DNA of 64,000 bases, taken from positions 1 through 64,000 of the forward strand of contig NZ_JAKSYG010000209.1 of NCBI RefSeq assembly GCF_022829725.1, in the 5' to 3' direction. This DNA is from Methylobacterium sp. E-005 (lineage in GTDB: Bacteria > Pseudomonadota > Alphaproteobacteria > Rhizobiales > Beijerinckiaceae). Made by a program: the position numbers and the translations under genes. The first letter of the stretch is position 1; each line of letters starts with the position of its first letter. Positions 56,048-64,000 of the stretch are shown piece after piece. The notes under the pieces are model-generated. The model was not told the DNA's origin. It saw only the letters and a program-made list of their open reading frames with translations, and made no database searches.

Positions 56048-57364
56048 ATGGGGGTTTTCCCGGAGCCGGCGCAGCGCGCCGACGACGCGAGCCGACTCGT
56101 GCCGAATGCGAGCCGTTTTGAGGATGAAGCCGTGGTGTGGCTGCCGCGGGCCGGCCGCACGATGGAGCGCCGGTCATCACGCCGCGCACACCGGAGCCGG
56201 TTGCGTCAGGTGACCGGGAAAGTCACTGGAACCGTGGCGCTGGGCCTCGTGGCCGGATTTGGATTGCCGCAGGCCGCTTTCGCGCCCGCCTATTTCGCCC
56301 CTCCGGCCCAGGCCCATGACCGGGTCGACACCAGCCCGCGCGCCGCTCAGGCTTTCGCGGCCGGGACGCCGATTCAGGAGACGGTGACGCCGGAGCCGTC
56401 GGCCCAGGACATGTCCCTCCGCTCGACGCTCGATCAGGATCCGCCGCAGGAGACACAGCAAGACACGCCGCAGGATGTATCCGCCGCGCCCCGCTGGAAC
56501 GGCCTGCCGGTGCCGGAGCAGGAGCCGGCGACGACGGCGCTGATCCAGGACGACCTTGCCGCTCTGCCGCGGGTGACGCAGGAGCAGGGCGCGGATGCCG
56601 TGCGCTTCGGCGAGCGTTCCGTACCGCGCAAGGTGGTCGACACGATCGTGAAGGCCTCCGACGAGGCCGGCGTCGACCCCGTCTACATGATGGCGCTGGC
56701 CGACAAGGAATCGAGCTTCGACACGGACGCCAAGGCCGCGACCTCCTCGGCGCAGGGTCTGTTCCAGTTCGTCGCCCGGACGTGGCTGGAGATGATCCGC
56801 GACTACGGCGCCCGCTACGGGCTCGCCGAGGAGGCCGCCGCCGTGAAGGGCCGGGGCGCCGGGATCACGGTCGCCGGCTCCATGCGGTCGCGGGTTCTCG
56901 GCCTGCGCAACGATCCGCGTGTGGCAGCCCTGATGGCGGCCGAACTGATCAAGCGCGATCGCGAGCGGATCGAGGCCCGGGTCGGCCGTGCGCTGACCAC
57001 GACCGAGCTCTACCTCGCGCATTTCCTCGGCACGGCGAGCGCCGGGCGCTTCCTGTCGCTCTCCACCGAGAAGCCCGATGAAGTTGCCGGCCGTGCCTTC
57101 CGCAGCGCCGCCCGGGCCAACCGCAACCTGTTCACCGAGGCCGATGGCGGCAAGCGCCGGAGCCTGACCGTGTCGGAACTGCACGACCGGCTCGATGGCA
57201 TGATCGATCGCCGCCTCAACCGCTACCAGGGCGTCGCCGCCGTCGCGGAGGCGCTCGACAAGGTGCCGGCACCGACCGACGTTGCCAGCACCGCGGAGAC
57301 CGGTCAGGCGGCCGGAACCCGTCGCGTCGAGGTGACGGAGGCGCTGCCGCCGGACGGGGTGTGA
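56048..57364 (+). CDS. lytic transglycosylase-like (SLT domain) protein
   Basis: A 438-residue envelope protein. A hydrophobic segment (TGTVALGLVAGFGLPQAAFAPAYF, about 60-83) serves as anchor or signal after a basic stretch, a low-complexity Gln/Pro/Asp linker covers about 110-180, and the SLT domain follows with the catalytic glutamate at about 221 in MALADKESSFDTDAKAATSSAQGLFQFVARTWLEM. It cuts peptidoglycan glycan strands. It converges on the EmrB-like gene with a 13-base gap. Confidence 0.85.
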   Translation: MGVFPEPAQRADDASRLVPNASRFEDEAVVWLPRAGRTMERRSSRRAHRSRLRQVTGKVTGTVALGLVAGFGLPQAAFAPAYFAPPAQAHDRVDTSPRAAQAFAAGTPIQETVTPEPSAQDMSLRSTLDQDPPQETQQDTPQDVSAAPRWNGLPVPEQEPATTALIQDDLAALPRVTQEQGADAVRFGERSVPRKVVDTIVKASDEAGVDPVYMMALADKESSFDTDAKAATSSAQGLFQFVARTWLEMIRDYGARYGLAEEAAAVKGRGAGITVAGSMRSRVLGLRNDPRVAALMAAELIKRDRERIEARVGRALTTTELYLAHFLGTASAGRFLSLSTEKPDEVAGRAFRSAARANRNLFTEADGGKRRSLTVSELHDRLDGMIDRRLNRYQGVAAVAEALDKVPAPTDVASTAETGQAAGTRRVEVTEALPPDGV

Positions 57365-57377
57365 GGGCTGCACCGCC

Positions 57378-58985
57378 TCAATGCCCCCCGGCCGGCGCCC
57401 CGCCGCCGAGTTTGATGGTTTTCAAGCTCAACGCGATGGGTACCGCGCAGGCGGCTACCAGCCCGAGCACCCAGAACACATCGATATAGGCCCAGTAGGC
57501 AACCTGCGTGCTCAGCACGCTGCCGATCCAGGCGGTTGCTTGGTTCTGCGCCTCGATGCCGACATAGCCGTGCTCGGAGAAGTACTGCGTCGCCTGCCGC
57601 ATCGTTTCCTGATAGGCGGGCTCGGTCGGGTTGATGTTCTCGACCAGCCGGCTCTGATGGAACTGGCTGCGATAGGCCAGGATGTTCTGGGCCAGCGAGA
57701 CGCCCATCGAGCCGCCGACGTTGCGGGCCACGTTGATCAGCGCCGAGGCCTGATCGGTCTGATCCTTGCGGATGCCCTCGTAGGAGGCCGAGGTGATCGA
57801 CAGGAACACCATCGGCAGGCCCAGCCCGATATAGACGCGCGACCAGGCGAAGAACGCGAAGGTCGTGGTTCCGCTGAGCCGCGTCAGGTCGTACATCCCG
57901 AGCGCCACGATCATCATGCCGGTGGCGATCAGCCATTTCGGCTGGATGTAGGCGGAGACGCGCCCGGTGAGGAACATCATCACCACGGTGACGATGCCGC
58001 CGGGGCCGAGCACGAGGCCCGACAGGGTGGCGGTGTAGCCGTAATATTCCTGCGTGATCTGCGGGATGAACTGCGTGGTCGAGATCAGGATCGCGCCGGT
58101 GAACATCATCACCACGAAGCAGGATCCGAACTGGCGGTTGCCGATGAGGCGCAGATCGACCGCCGGATTTTTCGTGTTCAGGAGCCACGGGATCATGGCG
58201 ATGAACGAGACCACCATCAGCACGCCGGAGACGTTCATCAGCGTCGAGGTCCCGAACCAGTCCTTTCGCTGGCCCTCGTCCAGGATCACCTCCAGCGAGC
58301 CGAGGAAGACGGCGACCAGCAGGAAGCCGACGATGTCGAAGCGGATACCCTTGCGCACCAGGGCGCGCCGCTCCTTCTTGGCCGCCGCGCTGTCCTCGAT
58401 CAGCCAGTACATCAACCCGAGGGCGAGGACGCCGACGGGGCCGTTGATCAGGAAGCACCAGTGCCAAGAGGCGTTGTCGGACAGCCAGCCGCCGAGCGTC
58501 GGGCCGATCACCGGCGCGACCACGATGGCAACGCCGTAGAGCGCGAAGGCCTGGCCACGCTTCTCGGGCGGGAAGGAATCCGCCAGGATCGACTGCGCCA
58601 GCGGCGCCATGCCGCCGCCGCCGAGCCCCTGAAGGACGCGGAAGAACAGGAGTGATTCCAGGCTCCAGGCGAAACCGCACAGGATCGACGAGATCGTGAA
58701 CAGCCCCACCGACCACATGAAGAAGGCCTTGCGGCCGTAGCGCTTGGCCAGGAAGCTTGAGGCCGTGAGGGTGATCGCGTTGGCCACGAGGTAGCTGGTC
58801 ACCACCCAGGCCGCTTCGTCGGGGCCGACCGCGAGCCCGCCCGAGATGTAGCGGAGCGCCACGTTGGCGATGGTGGTGTCCAGCACCTCCATGAAGGTCG
58901 CGAGCGCCACCACGCCCGCGATCAGCCACGGATTGTGCCCGCCCGGCGCCTTGCCGGTGGAGGATGTCCCGGCCACGGCGCTCAC
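57378..58985 (-). CDS. emrB: DHA2-family MFS multidrug exporter (EmrB-like)
   Basis: A 535-residue transporter with about 14 membrane helices. MEVLDTTIANVALRYISGGLAVGPDEAAWVVTSYLVANAI is motif D1 of the 14-helix DHA2 family, AKRYGRKAFF is motif A, and ALYGVAIVVAPVIGPTLGGWLSDNASWHWCFLINGPVG is the antiporter motif C. It exports drugs or toxic compounds by proton antiport, working with the adaptor encoded just upstream. The start is the GTG at 58985, overlapping the adaptor stop (GTGA), so the pair is coupled. Confidence 0.92.
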   Translation of the reverse strand: MSAVAGTSSTGKAPGGHNPWLIAGVVALATFMEVLDTTIANVALRYISGGLAVGPDEAAWVVTSYLVANAITLTASSFLAKRYGRKAFFMWSVGLFTISSILCGFAWSLESLLFFRVLQGLGGGGMAPLAQSILADSFPPEKRGQAFALYGVAIVVAPVIGPTLGGWLSDNASWHWCFLINGPVGVLALGLMYWLIEDSAAAKKERRALVRKGIRFDIVGFLLVAVFLGSLEVILDEGQRKDWFGTSTLMNVSGVLMVVSFIAMIPWLLNTKNPAVDLRLIGNRQFGSCFVVMMFTGAILISTTQFIPQITQEYYGYTATLSGLVLGPGGIVTVVMMFLTGRVSAYIQPKWLIATGMMIVALGMYDLTRLSGTTTFAFFAWSRVYIGLGLPMVFLSITSASYEGIRKDQTDQASALINVARNVGGSMGVSLAQNILAYRSQFHQSRLVENINPTEPAYQETMRQATQYFSEHGYVGIEAQNQATAWIGSVLSTQVAYWAYIDVFWVLGLVAACAVPIALSLKTIKLGGGAPAGGH

Positions 58986-60241
58986 CGTACCGTAACGGTC
59001 GGAACGATCGACATGCCCGGGCCGATCGCGACGTCCTTCGGCCAATCCTTGACGATGATCTTCACCGGGATGCGCTGCGTCACCTTCACGTAGTTGCCGG
59101 TGGCGTTCTGGGCTGGCAGCAGGCTGAACGCGGTGCCGGAACCCGGCTGGACCGAGGCCACGGTGCCGTGGATCTTGCGGCCCGGATAGGCGTCGATCTC
59201 GATGGCCACCGGCTGGCCCGGGCGCATATCGTTGATCTGGGTCTCCTTGAAGTTCGCGGTGACCCAGATGTCGTCGGGCACGAACATCGCCACGCTCTGA
59301 CCCGCCTGGGCGAGCTGGCCGATGCCGCCGGTGAGCCGCACGACGCGGCCGGACTGGACCGAGCGGACCGTGGTGTAGCCGAGATTGAGCTCAGCCTGCT
59401 CGACCTGAGCCCTGTCGCGGGCGAGCTGCGCCTGGGTCGAGGCTTTCTGGGCCTCCAGTGAGCCGATCTGCTTCTGCGCCGCGACCACGCTGGCATTGGC
59501 ACTCTGAACCGCGGCCTGCCGCTGCTGGAGCGTGGAGGTCGCCGATTGCGATTGCTGGATCGAGCCCGATCCGCGCTCCGCGAGGTCCTTGTAGCGGGCC
59601 GCATCCTCCTGGGCGAACTTCAACGCCGCCTCGGCGGTCGCGACCTGCGCCTTCGACACGTCGATATTGGCGTTCTGGGCCTGGATCTGGGCATCGCTGT
59701 TCTTGATCGCGGCCTGATCAGCCTCGACCTGCGCCTTCGCCTGATCCAGCGCGATGACGTAGTCGCGCTGGTAGATCTGGAACAGGATCTGGCCGGCCTC
59801 GACATGCTGGTTGTCGGTGACAGGAACGTCGACGAGATAGCCGCCGACCTTGGGCTGGATCGCGATGCTGCGGGCATCGACGAAGGCGTCGTCGGTATTC
59901 TCGTATGGGTGCATGTACAGCAGCCAGTAGAAGAAGATTCCGACGCCGAGGGCGATAACCGCGAGGCCGCCGAGCAGGAAAGCCCAGGGGTGCCGCCGCA
60001 GGATGTTGGGCCGGCGCTGTTCGCCGTTGGCATCGTCGCCGCCGTCCTGCGCGGCGTCGCCGTCCCCATCAGCCTGGGCAGACGGGTCCTCATCCTCCGA
60101 GCCGGGCTTGCGCGCCGTCTCAGACGGGCCGAGATCCAGGACATCGCGGTCCGGGGCATCGCGGCCGCCGGTTCCGGTCCGGCCCTCGGCCGGCCGCGCG
60201 CGCGCCTCGGCCTCTGGGGCCTGCCGCTGATCGTCAAGCAT
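58982..60241 (-). CDS. emrA: HlyD/EmrA-family membrane fusion protein
   Basis: A 419-residue periplasmic adaptor. After an acidic, low-complexity cytoplasmic N-terminus (about 85 residues, unusually long) comes one membrane helix (WAFLLGGLAVIALGVGIFFYWLLY), then the biotinyl-lipoyl half TDDAFVDARSIAIQPKVGGYLVDVPVTDNQHVEAGQ, a long coiled coil rich in Ala/Gln, and GYTTVRSVQSGRVVRLTGGIGQLAQAGQSVAMFVPDDIWVTANFKE. It links EmrB to an outer-membrane channel such as the TolC-like protein at 14.8-16.4 kb. ATG 60241 is used. Confidence 0.92.
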   Translation of the reverse strand: MLDDQRQAPEAEARARPAEGRTGTGGRDAPDRDVLDLGPSETARKPGSEDEDPSAQADGDGDAAQDGGDDANGEQRRPNILRRHPWAFLLGGLAVIALGVGIFFYWLLYMHPYENTDDAFVDARSIAIQPKVGGYLVDVPVTDNQHVEAGQILFQIYQRDYVIALDQAKAQVEADQAAIKNSDAQIQAQNANIDVSKAQVATAEAALKFAQEDAARYKDLAERGSGSIQQSQSATSTLQQRQAAVQSANASVVAAQKQIGSLEAQKASTQAQLARDRAQVEQAELNLGYTTVRSVQSGRVVRLTGGIGQLAQAGQSVAMFVPDDIWVTANFKETQINDMRPGQPVAIEIDAYPGRKIHGTVASVQPGSGTAFSLLPAQNATGNYVKVTQRIPVKIIVKDWPKDVAIGPGMSIVPTVTVR

Positions 60242-60360
60242 GGGAAGTCGTCGCCCGATGGGCCGGTCACCTGACGGCGACCGGGCGCTGCACATCGCCC
60301 GCCTCGCCGTGCAAAAGCCGGCCGTGGCCCCAAGGTTCCATGACGGAGCGATGACGCTCA

Positions 60361-60385
60361 GGAACGGTTGCCGCAGTGCGGCGTT
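60361..60385 (+). promoter_or_regulatory. sigma-EcfG promoter of the HdeD gene
   Basis: GGAAC (60361-60365) and CGTT (60382-60385) are spaced by 16 bases and lie 51 bases before the ATG of the HdeD-like gene. Confidence 0.82.
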
Positions 60386-60436
60386 CTGGGCCCGAAACCT
60401 CTGCCGTTCACGGCATCACGTTCTCGGAGGCTTGCC

Positions 60437-61087
60437 ATGACCAGCAGTTCTGCCCCGCGGCGCGGCCCGACAGGAAGCTCCCCCAGCGGCGTCCCGCTCG
60501 TCGGCGTCGCCCGGCTCGACGCCATGAGTGCGGCGCTCGCCCGCAATTGGTGGCTCGTCGCCCTGCGCGGCCTCATCGCCATCCTGTTCGGCGTCCTCGC
60601 CTTCGTCGCCCCGGGCGCGTTCGTCCTCTCCCTCGTGCTGTTTTTTGCCGCCTACATGTTGACCGACGGCATCTTCGCGATCCTCGGTGCGATCCGCGCG
60701 GCGCAGCACCACGAGCGCTGGGGCTTCCTGCTCCTTGAGGGCATCGTCGACATCGTCGTGGCGGTCGCCGCCGTGTTGGTGCCCGGCGCTGCCGTGTGGG
60801 CCTTCGTGCTCCTGCTCGCGGCCTGGGCCATGGTGACCGGGGGGTTGATGATCGCGGCGGCATTCCGCCTGCACCTGCATTACGGGCGCTGGTGGCTGGT
60901 GCTGGGCGGTCTCGTCTCGATCCTGTTCGGGATCGCGCTGATCATCAATCCGGGCATGTCGGCCCTGGTGCTGACATGGTGGATCGGCGGCTACACCCTC
61001 GCCTTCGGCGTGCTGCTTCTGATCCTCGCGTTCCAGCTGCGCAGCCGGCATGCCGCCGGACAGTCTCTGCCCTCATCCAGCCGATAA
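60437..61087 (+). CDS. HdeD-family acid-resistance membrane protein
   Basis: A 216-residue protein with six predicted membrane helices arranged as three similar pairs (for example WWLVALRGLIAILFGVLAFVAPGAFVLSLVLFFAAYMLTDGIFAI and WWLVLGGLVSILFGIALIINPGMSALVLTWWIGGYTLAFGVLLLILAF), the HdeD/DUF308 pattern. HdeD is linked to acid and other stress tolerance; its biochemical role is unknown. GGAGG precedes ATG 60437. The perfect sigma-EcfG promoter upstream places it in the general stress regulon, 38 kb from phyR. Confidence 0.88.
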   Translation: MTSSSAPRRGPTGSSPSGVPLVGVARLDAMSAALARNWWLVALRGLIAILFGVLAFVAPGAFVLSLVLFFAAYMLTDGIFAILGAIRAAQHHERWGFLLLEGIVDIVVAVAAVLVPGAAVWAFVLLLAAWAMVTGGLMIAAAFRLHLHYGRWWLVLGGLVSILFGIALIINPGMSALVLTWWIGGYTLAFGVLLLILAFQLRSRHAAGQSLPSSSR

Positions 61088-61191
61088 CGCGGCCCGAAGC
61101 TCGGACTGCGTCGTGGAGACGGAAGGACAGGACCGGCGATAACGCCTAGACTAGTCAGCGGCCACTCGGATCGGCTCTGGAACCCCGCACG

Positions 61192-63657
61192 ATGACGCCC
61201 GACGCGCCGGAGAGCGCCCCGGCCGACAGGCCATCAGTTCACGAGGTCGGGCGGGCTGCCGCTGCACCGGATCCGCGCGCGGCGGCCCAGGAGGCCCGGC
61301 GCGCCGCTGGCGACCTGATCCGCAGCCTGTGGTCCCTGATCGCCGCGGGCGGCCTGGGCATCGCCGGCGGCGCGCGCGCTGCGGCGGCGCGGTCGCGGGA
61401 CCGGTTCGCGCGCCGGAGCCGCACCCCGCCCGCTTCGCCGGATCCAGTGGCGGTGCCTTCGCGAGCCCGCGCCGCATCGCCGTTCGCCGCGCGCTCGGGC
61501 CGCCGGCCGATCCTGCTGGTCGCCGGGGCGGCGATCCTGCTCCCGATTCTGGCACTGGGCATCTTCCTGCTCGCCGCCCTCGTCACCCTGCCGCCGCTCG
61601 GCGGGGCGGTGGTCGAGAGCGGCCAGCGGGCGATCACGGTAGAGGCCGATGACGGACGCGTTTTCGCCACCCGGGGCAGCTTCCGCGGCCAGAAGCTCAC
61701 CGCCGCCGACCTGCCGCCGCACCTCGCCCAGGCGATCGTGGCGATCGAGGACCGACGCTTCTACAGCCACTGGGGCATCGACCTGCGCGGGCTTGTCCGG
61801 GCAGCGTACCGCAATGCCCTGGGCGGCGGCGTGCGCGAGGGCGGATCGACGATCACGCAGCAATATGCGCGCCTGACCTCGCTGAACCAGGAGAAGACGC
61901 TCTGGCGCAAGGTCCAAGAGGCGATCCTGGCGCTGCGGATCGAATCGACCATGAGCAAGGACGAGATCCTGCTCGGCTATCTCGACACCGCTTATTTCGG
62001 CGCCGGCGCCTATGGGGCCGATGCAGCGGCGCGGCGCTATTTCGGCAAGCCCGCCAGGGCGCTGAACCTGCCCGAATCCGCCATGCTGGCCGGGCTGGTG
62101 CGCGCGCCCTCGCAGCTCGCGCCCACCCGCAATCTCGGTGGCGCCAAGGAGCGGGCCGACGTGGTGCTCCAGGCCATGGTCCAGACCGGCGCGATCACGC
62201 AGGCCGAGGCCGACGCGGCCCGCCGGCAGAGCGTCACCTTGAAGACGCCCCCGGAGGCACCGCCGGGCACCAATTACTTCCTCGACATGATCGCGGGCGA
62301 CGTGAAGCGGCTGGCGGGCAAGGACGGCGATCTCACCGTCCGGTCCACCCTGAACCTCGATCTTCAGAGCCTCGCCGAGGGCGTCGTGGCCCGGCGCCTG
62401 GACAAGGATGGGCGCCGCCGCAAGGTCGGACAGGCTGCCATGGTTGTGCTCTCGAAGGAGGGCGCGATCCTCGCCATGGTGGGCGGGCGGGACTACGAGG
62501 ACAGCCAGTTCAACCGGGCCGTCCAGGCCAAGCGCCAGCCGGGCTCCCTGTTCAAGCTGCTGGTCTATCTGACTGCCTACGAGCAGGGCTACACACCGGA
62601 TTCCCTCATGGTCGACCGGCCGGTGAAGATCGGCGACTGGGAACCCGAGAACGACGACGGCCGCTATCGCGGATCGGTGCCGCTGCGGACCGCCTTCGCG
62701 CTCTCGATCAACACGGTGGCGGCGCAGCTCGGCCAGGAGGTCGGCATCCCGGCGGTGATCGCCACCGCACGCAAGCTCGGCATCCAGTCCGATCTGCCGA
62801 ATGTCCCGAGCCTCGTGCTGGGCTCCGGCGCCGTGAGCCTGCTGGAGATGACCCGGGCCTACGGCTCCGTCCTCTCCGGCCGCACCCCGCTCCAGGCCTA
62901 CGGCATCCAGGCGATCCGCGGCTCGGCACCGCAGCCGCTTTACGTCCAGACCGACCCCGCTCCCACGGCGGGCCTCGCCCAGGAGCCGCGCACCATGATG
63001 CTCGACTCGCTTCAGGCTGTGGTCGAATCGGGGACCGGGCGGGCGGCGCGGGTGCCGGGCCAGATCATCGGCGGCAAGACCGGCACGAGCCAGGACTTCC
63101 GCGATGCGTGGTTCGTCGGCATGACGCCGGATCTCGTGGTCGGGATCTGGGTCGGGAACGATGACGACTCTCCGATGAACCGGATGTTCGGCGGCGAGAT
63201 GCCCGCCGGCATCTTCCACGACTTCGTCCAGCGGGCGGCAGAGAAACTGGCCAAGGGCCGGCCGCGCCCCTCGGCCGAGCGGGCAGAGCCGGCCCGGGCG
63301 GCGGTTCCCGCTCCGGCGCCGGCGGCGACCCCGGTGGCGGCCGGCGAGATGCGCGGCGTCCCGGAGGTGATCGACACCGGGACCCTCAACCTGCGCGGGC
63401 GGGTCGTGCATCTGCTCGGCGTCGAGGGCGAGCGCGGCCATCTCGCCCGCCAGCTCGCGAGCTATCTGCGTCGGCGGGAGGTGGTCTGCACCGGCCTCTC
63501 CGACGGCGCCACCGCTCGCTGCCAGATCGAGGGCGACGATCTCGCCGGGCTGATCCTGGCGGCGGGTGGGGCCCGCGCCTCGGAGGATGCCCCGCCCGAT
63601 CTGCTCGGCGCCGAGGAGCAGGCGCGCGCCGAGCGCGTGGGCCTCTGGGGTCGCTGA
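61192..63657 (+). CDS. class A penicillin-binding protein with C-terminal nuclease-like domain
   Basis: An 821-residue bifunctional cell-wall synthase. A long Ala/Arg-rich cytoplasmic N-terminus precedes the membrane helix (about 106-132). The GT51 transglycosylase domain has its catalytic glutamate at about 186 (AIEDRRFYSHWGIDLRG) and GGSTITQQYAR; the transpeptidase has Ser452 in PGSLFK, SIN at 505-507 and KTGT at 629-632. After a Pro/Ala linker, residues about 728-821 resemble a degenerate staphylococcal-nuclease-like domain (LRGRVVHLLGVEGERG to AEEQARAERVGLWGR) without the catalytic residues. That ending is unusual for a PBP. Confidence 0.9.
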   Translation: MTPDAPESAPADRPSVHEVGRAAAAPDPRAAAQEARRAAGDLIRSLWSLIAAGGLGIAGGARAAAARSRDRFARRSRTPPASPDPVAVPSRARAASPFAARSGRRPILLVAGAAILLPILALGIFLLAALVTLPPLGGAVVESGQRAITVEADDGRVFATRGSFRGQKLTAADLPPHLAQAIVAIEDRRFYSHWGIDLRGLVRAAYRNALGGGVREGGSTITQQYARLTSLNQEKTLWRKVQEAILALRIESTMSKDEILLGYLDTAYFGAGAYGADAAARRYFGKPARALNLPESAMLAGLVRAPSQLAPTRNLGGAKERADVVLQAMVQTGAITQAEADAARRQSVTLKTPPEAPPGTNYFLDMIAGDVKRLAGKDGDLTVRSTLNLDLQSLAEGVVARRLDKDGRRRKVGQAAMVVLSKEGAILAMVGGRDYEDSQFNRAVQAKRQPGSLFKLLVYLTAYEQGYTPDSLMVDRPVKIGDWEPENDDGRYRGSVPLRTAFALSINTVAAQLGQEVGIPAVIATARKLGIQSDLPNVPSLVLGSGAVSLLEMTRAYGSVLSGRTPLQAYGIQAIRGSAPQPLYVQTDPAPTAGLAQEPRTMMLDSLQAVVESGTGRAARVPGQIIGGKTGTSQDFRDAWFVGMTPDLVVGIWVGNDDDSPMNRMFGGEMPAGIFHDFVQRAAEKLAKGRPRPSAERAEPARAAVPAPAPAATPVAAGEMRGVPEVIDTGTLNLRGRVVHLLGVEGERGHLARQLASYLRRREVVCTGLSDGATARCQIEGDDLAGLILAAGGARASEDAPPDLLGAEEQARAERVGLWGR

Positions 63658-63661
63658 GGGC

Positions 63662-64000
63662 TCAGCCCTTCCCGAGCTTGGCCAGAGTCTTCGAGTCCGG
63701 TTCGCCGTTGAAATACCGTGTCAGCGCCGCGGCGAAGAGAGGTTCGTCGGGCGCGGCGGCCCCAAACAGGGTCATGCTGGAGCGGAATTTCATGTCGTCG
63801 GGAGAACCGAAGATCGCGTGCGCCGAGCGGCCCGACACCCGGTTCACCGCCGCCGTGCAGGTTCGCAAACGCTCTCCAAGGGTCGGATGCCCGAGATAGG
63901 CCTGCGCTTCCTCAAGGGAGCCGATCGCGTAACGCTGCGCCATCGGGCTGGAGCCGAGGCCGGCGATCTGCGGGAAGATGAACCACATCCAGTGGCTGCG
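63662..64000 (-). CDS. DUF1810 family protein (5' end outside window)
   Basis: The reading frame runs off the right edge; residues RSHWMWFIFPQIAGLGSSPMAQRY, then AYLGHPTLGERLRTCTAAV and DDMKFRSSMTLFGAA are the conserved core of DUF1810, small cytoplasmic proteins of unknown function. About 112 residues are visible, and the missing N-terminus should be some 20-30 residues. It is convergent with the penicillin-binding protein gene, four bases away. Confidence 0.88.
   Translation of the reverse strand, partial: RSHWMWFIFPQIAGLGSSPMAQRYAIGSLEEAQAYLGHPTLGERLRTCTAAVNRVSGRSAHAIFGSPDDMKFRSSMTLFGAAAPDEPLFAAALTRYFNGEPDSKTLAKLGKG

Overview
The window is about 70% G+C, coding-dense DNA that looks like an alphaproteobacterial chromosome of the Methylobacterium/Methylorubrum kind. 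Support for this: a hopanoid operon, a PhyR/NepR general stress response locus, the valS-popZ-tolC gene order typical of Rhizobiales, and many GTGA/ATGA gene overlaps. No rRNA, tRNA, CRISPR array, prophage or insertion sequence was recognised.

Layout. 0-7.5 kb: the 3' end of dxs, then hpnA-hpnC-hpnD-hpnE-shc-hpnG, i.e. isoprenoid precursor supply, squalene synthesis, cyclisation and side-chain processing. 7.6-8.8 kb: a low-G+C islet with one fucosyltransferase-like gene. 8.8-20 kb: degP, a vapBC pair whose toxin carries an in-frame stop, valS-popZ-tolC, an L,D-transpeptidase, a glyoxalase-fold protein, a cyclic-nucleotide-binding protein and an SCO-like protein. 20-23.4 kb: a stress island with phyR, nepR, a KGG-repeat protein, a DUF1328 protein and other small genes. 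Many are preceded by perfect sigma-EcfG promoters (GGAAC-N16/17-CGTT), one of which drives an apparent ~90-nt small RNA ending in a textbook terminator. 23.4-45 kb: mostly housekeeping genes (MBL hydrolase, DUF1499, AsmA, 3-oxoacid CoA-transferase, aconitase, TPR lipoprotein, M17 and M20 peptidases, GT-C membrane protein, copper ATPase, GST, PhoR-like kinase, YbhN-like membrane protein).

45.3-55.6 kb: a leftward array reading, from its promoter end, inositol-phosphate synthase, HD-like protein, SAM methyltransferase, Gfo/Idh/MocA oxidoreductase, YcaO protein, TIM-barrel sugar isomerase, GT4 glycosyltransferase, PIG-L deacetylase and a uracil-DNA-glycosylase-fold protein. The Ino1/GT4/PIG-L trio parallels the first steps of mycothiol synthesis, but the cysteine ligase is missing and a YcaO enzyme is present. 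I regard this as the best candidate for an undescribed biosynthetic system. Its gaps hold palindromic repeats. 56-64 kb: a lytic transglycosylase, an EmrAB-type efflux pair, a sigma-EcfG-preceded HdeD protein, a class A penicillin-binding protein with an unusual C-terminal nuclease-like domain, and a truncated DUF1810 gene at the edge.

The sigma-EcfG promoters tie the stress island to hdeD and to a tiny membrane protein at 16.8 kb, and possibly to the inositol-phosphate synthase that opens the biosynthetic array. All functions are inferred from sequence motifs read by eye; no database search was run.
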